Shown: positions 4,538 to 5,071 of the stretch, one piece after another | How the letters are laid out: every line of letters starts with the position of its first letter | Position numbering within the stretch: position 1 is the first letter of the stretch | Source: Candidatus Heimdallarchaeota archaeon | GTDB taxonomy: Archaea > Asgardarchaeota > Heimdallarchaeia > Hodarchaeales > LC-3 | Assembly (NCBI GenBank): GCA_027364495.1 | Contig: DAHXPE010000290.1 | Span: 1-5,071 of the forward strand | Length of the DNA: 5,071 nucleotides | Reading direction: 5' to 3' | Position numbers and translations under genes: made by a program | Notes under the pieces: generated by a model | The model's input: only the letters and a program-made list of their open reading frames with translations | Told to the model about the DNA's origin: nothing | The model's database searches: none

Positions 4538-5071
4538 TTATGTCGAGTCTTCTGCAAATTCATACTTCTCAGTATTGACAGGTATTGTAAATTCTGAAAC
4601 TTTATAATAAGTCACATCACCACTTCGATCTACCATACCGAGAATTAATACTTTTCTATTTGTTTGAGCCTGTTTAACAATTGTGTCCAATTGAGTAAGG
4701 TCTAAATTTGACCCTTCAGCAAATGGAAAAATAAAGGTGTCACTTTGGGCCTTATTTGGCTTAGCGCCTCTGGGATATCTTCTATAAGGAGCTAATTTAC
4801 CATAACCTGCACGAACAACATAACCTCGACTACGTAAATCTTTATAGACAATATATTTCCTCCAAAAATCCGGTAATAGTTCCGATACAAAGTTAACATA
4901 TTGATCTATTGGAAGTTCATTTTGTAATGACTCGTCATAATAAATTTTAATTCTTCCACGCTCAACAAGCAACACTGCTTCTTCAGGATCCAAAATTAAG
5001 GAATTAGAATCAGGTTGGCCAAAAAAATTGTTATCGTACAAATCCTGCCATTGACCTTGATTTAATACAAT
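4538..5071 (-). CDS. endA: tRNA-splicing endonuclease subunit, catalytic His replaced, 5' end cut by window edge
   Basis: Family of archaeal and eukaryotic enzymes that cut introns from tRNA precursors at bulge-helix-bulge sites. The frame is open to the right edge, giving 177 visible residues ending in TAA at 4538-4540; the TTG at 5041 is internal, since the codons before it continue a family-like N-terminal region (QWQDLYDNNFFG) leading to the LDPEEAVLLVERGRI helix. The C-terminal nuclease domain follows (RSRGYVVRAGYG, then YRRYPRG, GMVDRSGDVTYY). Numbered from the first visible codon, Y99 and K140 match Methanocaldococcus jannaschii Y115 and K156 with identical spacing (41 residues). The position of the general-acid histidine (H125, 10 after the Tyr) is Q109, encoded by CAA. 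The protein may be the non-catalytic or weakened subunit of a heteromeric enzyme whose partner is elsewhere, or may act on another RNA. It converges with the reductase gene. Confidence 0.9.
   Translation of the reverse strand: MVLNQGQWQDLYDNNFFGQPDSNSLILDPEEAVLLVERGRIKIYYDESLQNELPIDQYVNFVSELLPDFWRKYIVYKDLRSRGYVVRAGYGKLAPYRRYPRGAKPNKAQSDTFIFPFAEGSNLDLTQLDTIVKQAQTNRKVLILGMVDRSGDVTYYKVSEFTIPVNTEKYEFAEDST

Noticed and set aside
5039..5041. TTG as the start of endA
   Set aside because: The frame is open to the window edge and the preceding residues continue the family's N-terminal pattern.
1..5071. CRISPR array, tRNA/rRNA gene, insertion sequence or defence system
   Set aside because: No regularly spaced repeats, no tRNA-like T-loop and stem pattern, no transposase or terminal repeats, and no defence-related domain were seen.

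Overview
The window is AT-rich (by eye about 30% GC) and most likely comes from an archaeon. The strongest evidence is the archaeal-type tRNA-splicing endonuclease at the right end. Supporting signs are a four-helix 'compact' heme A synthase of the kind known from archaea, T-tract ends after genes, and a mix of leadered (Shine-Dalgarno) and apparently leaderless starts. Heme A synthase implies a heme-copper oxidase and oxygen respiration. A low-GC, oxygen-using Asgard archaeon of the Heimdallarchaeia type would fit, but lineage is an inference and no marker gene here settles it.

Layout. 1-1170 (+): ornithine aminotransferase (rocD), cut by the left edge, with all catalytic residues present. 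1171-1391: AT-rich gap with a T-rich terminator and a near-perfect inverted repeat. 1392-1889 (+): compact heme A synthase (ctaA). 1991-3004 (+): transglutaminase-like protein with a full Cys-His-Asp triad; its reading frame stays open 81 bp upstream of the first usable start codon, to a TAG at 1907, so its true 5' end is unresolved. 3005-3150: T-rich end, a perfect 17-bp palindrome next to a TATA-like box, a possible 9-codon leader ORF and a Shine-Dalgarno site. 3151-3498 (+): thioredoxin. 3595-4410 (+): short-chain dehydrogenase closely resembling plant chlorophyll b reductase (NYC1/NOL). 4411-4537: convergent gap with a hairpin. 4538-5071 (-): tRNA-splicing endonuclease subunit (endA), cut at its 5' end by the right edge, with the catalytic His replaced by Gln.

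How the genes relate. The five + strand genes are mostly separated by about 95-220 bp with T-rich ends, so most look like single transcription units; only ctaA and the transglutaminase gene could be co-transcribed. The window does not look like a single defence or biosynthetic system. The points that deserve attention are the NYC1-like reductase in an apparently non-photosynthetic archaeon (a formyl-tetrapyrrole-type enzyme near the gene that makes the formyl group of heme A), the endonuclease subunit lacking its catalytic His, and the unusual 5' end of the transglutaminase gene.
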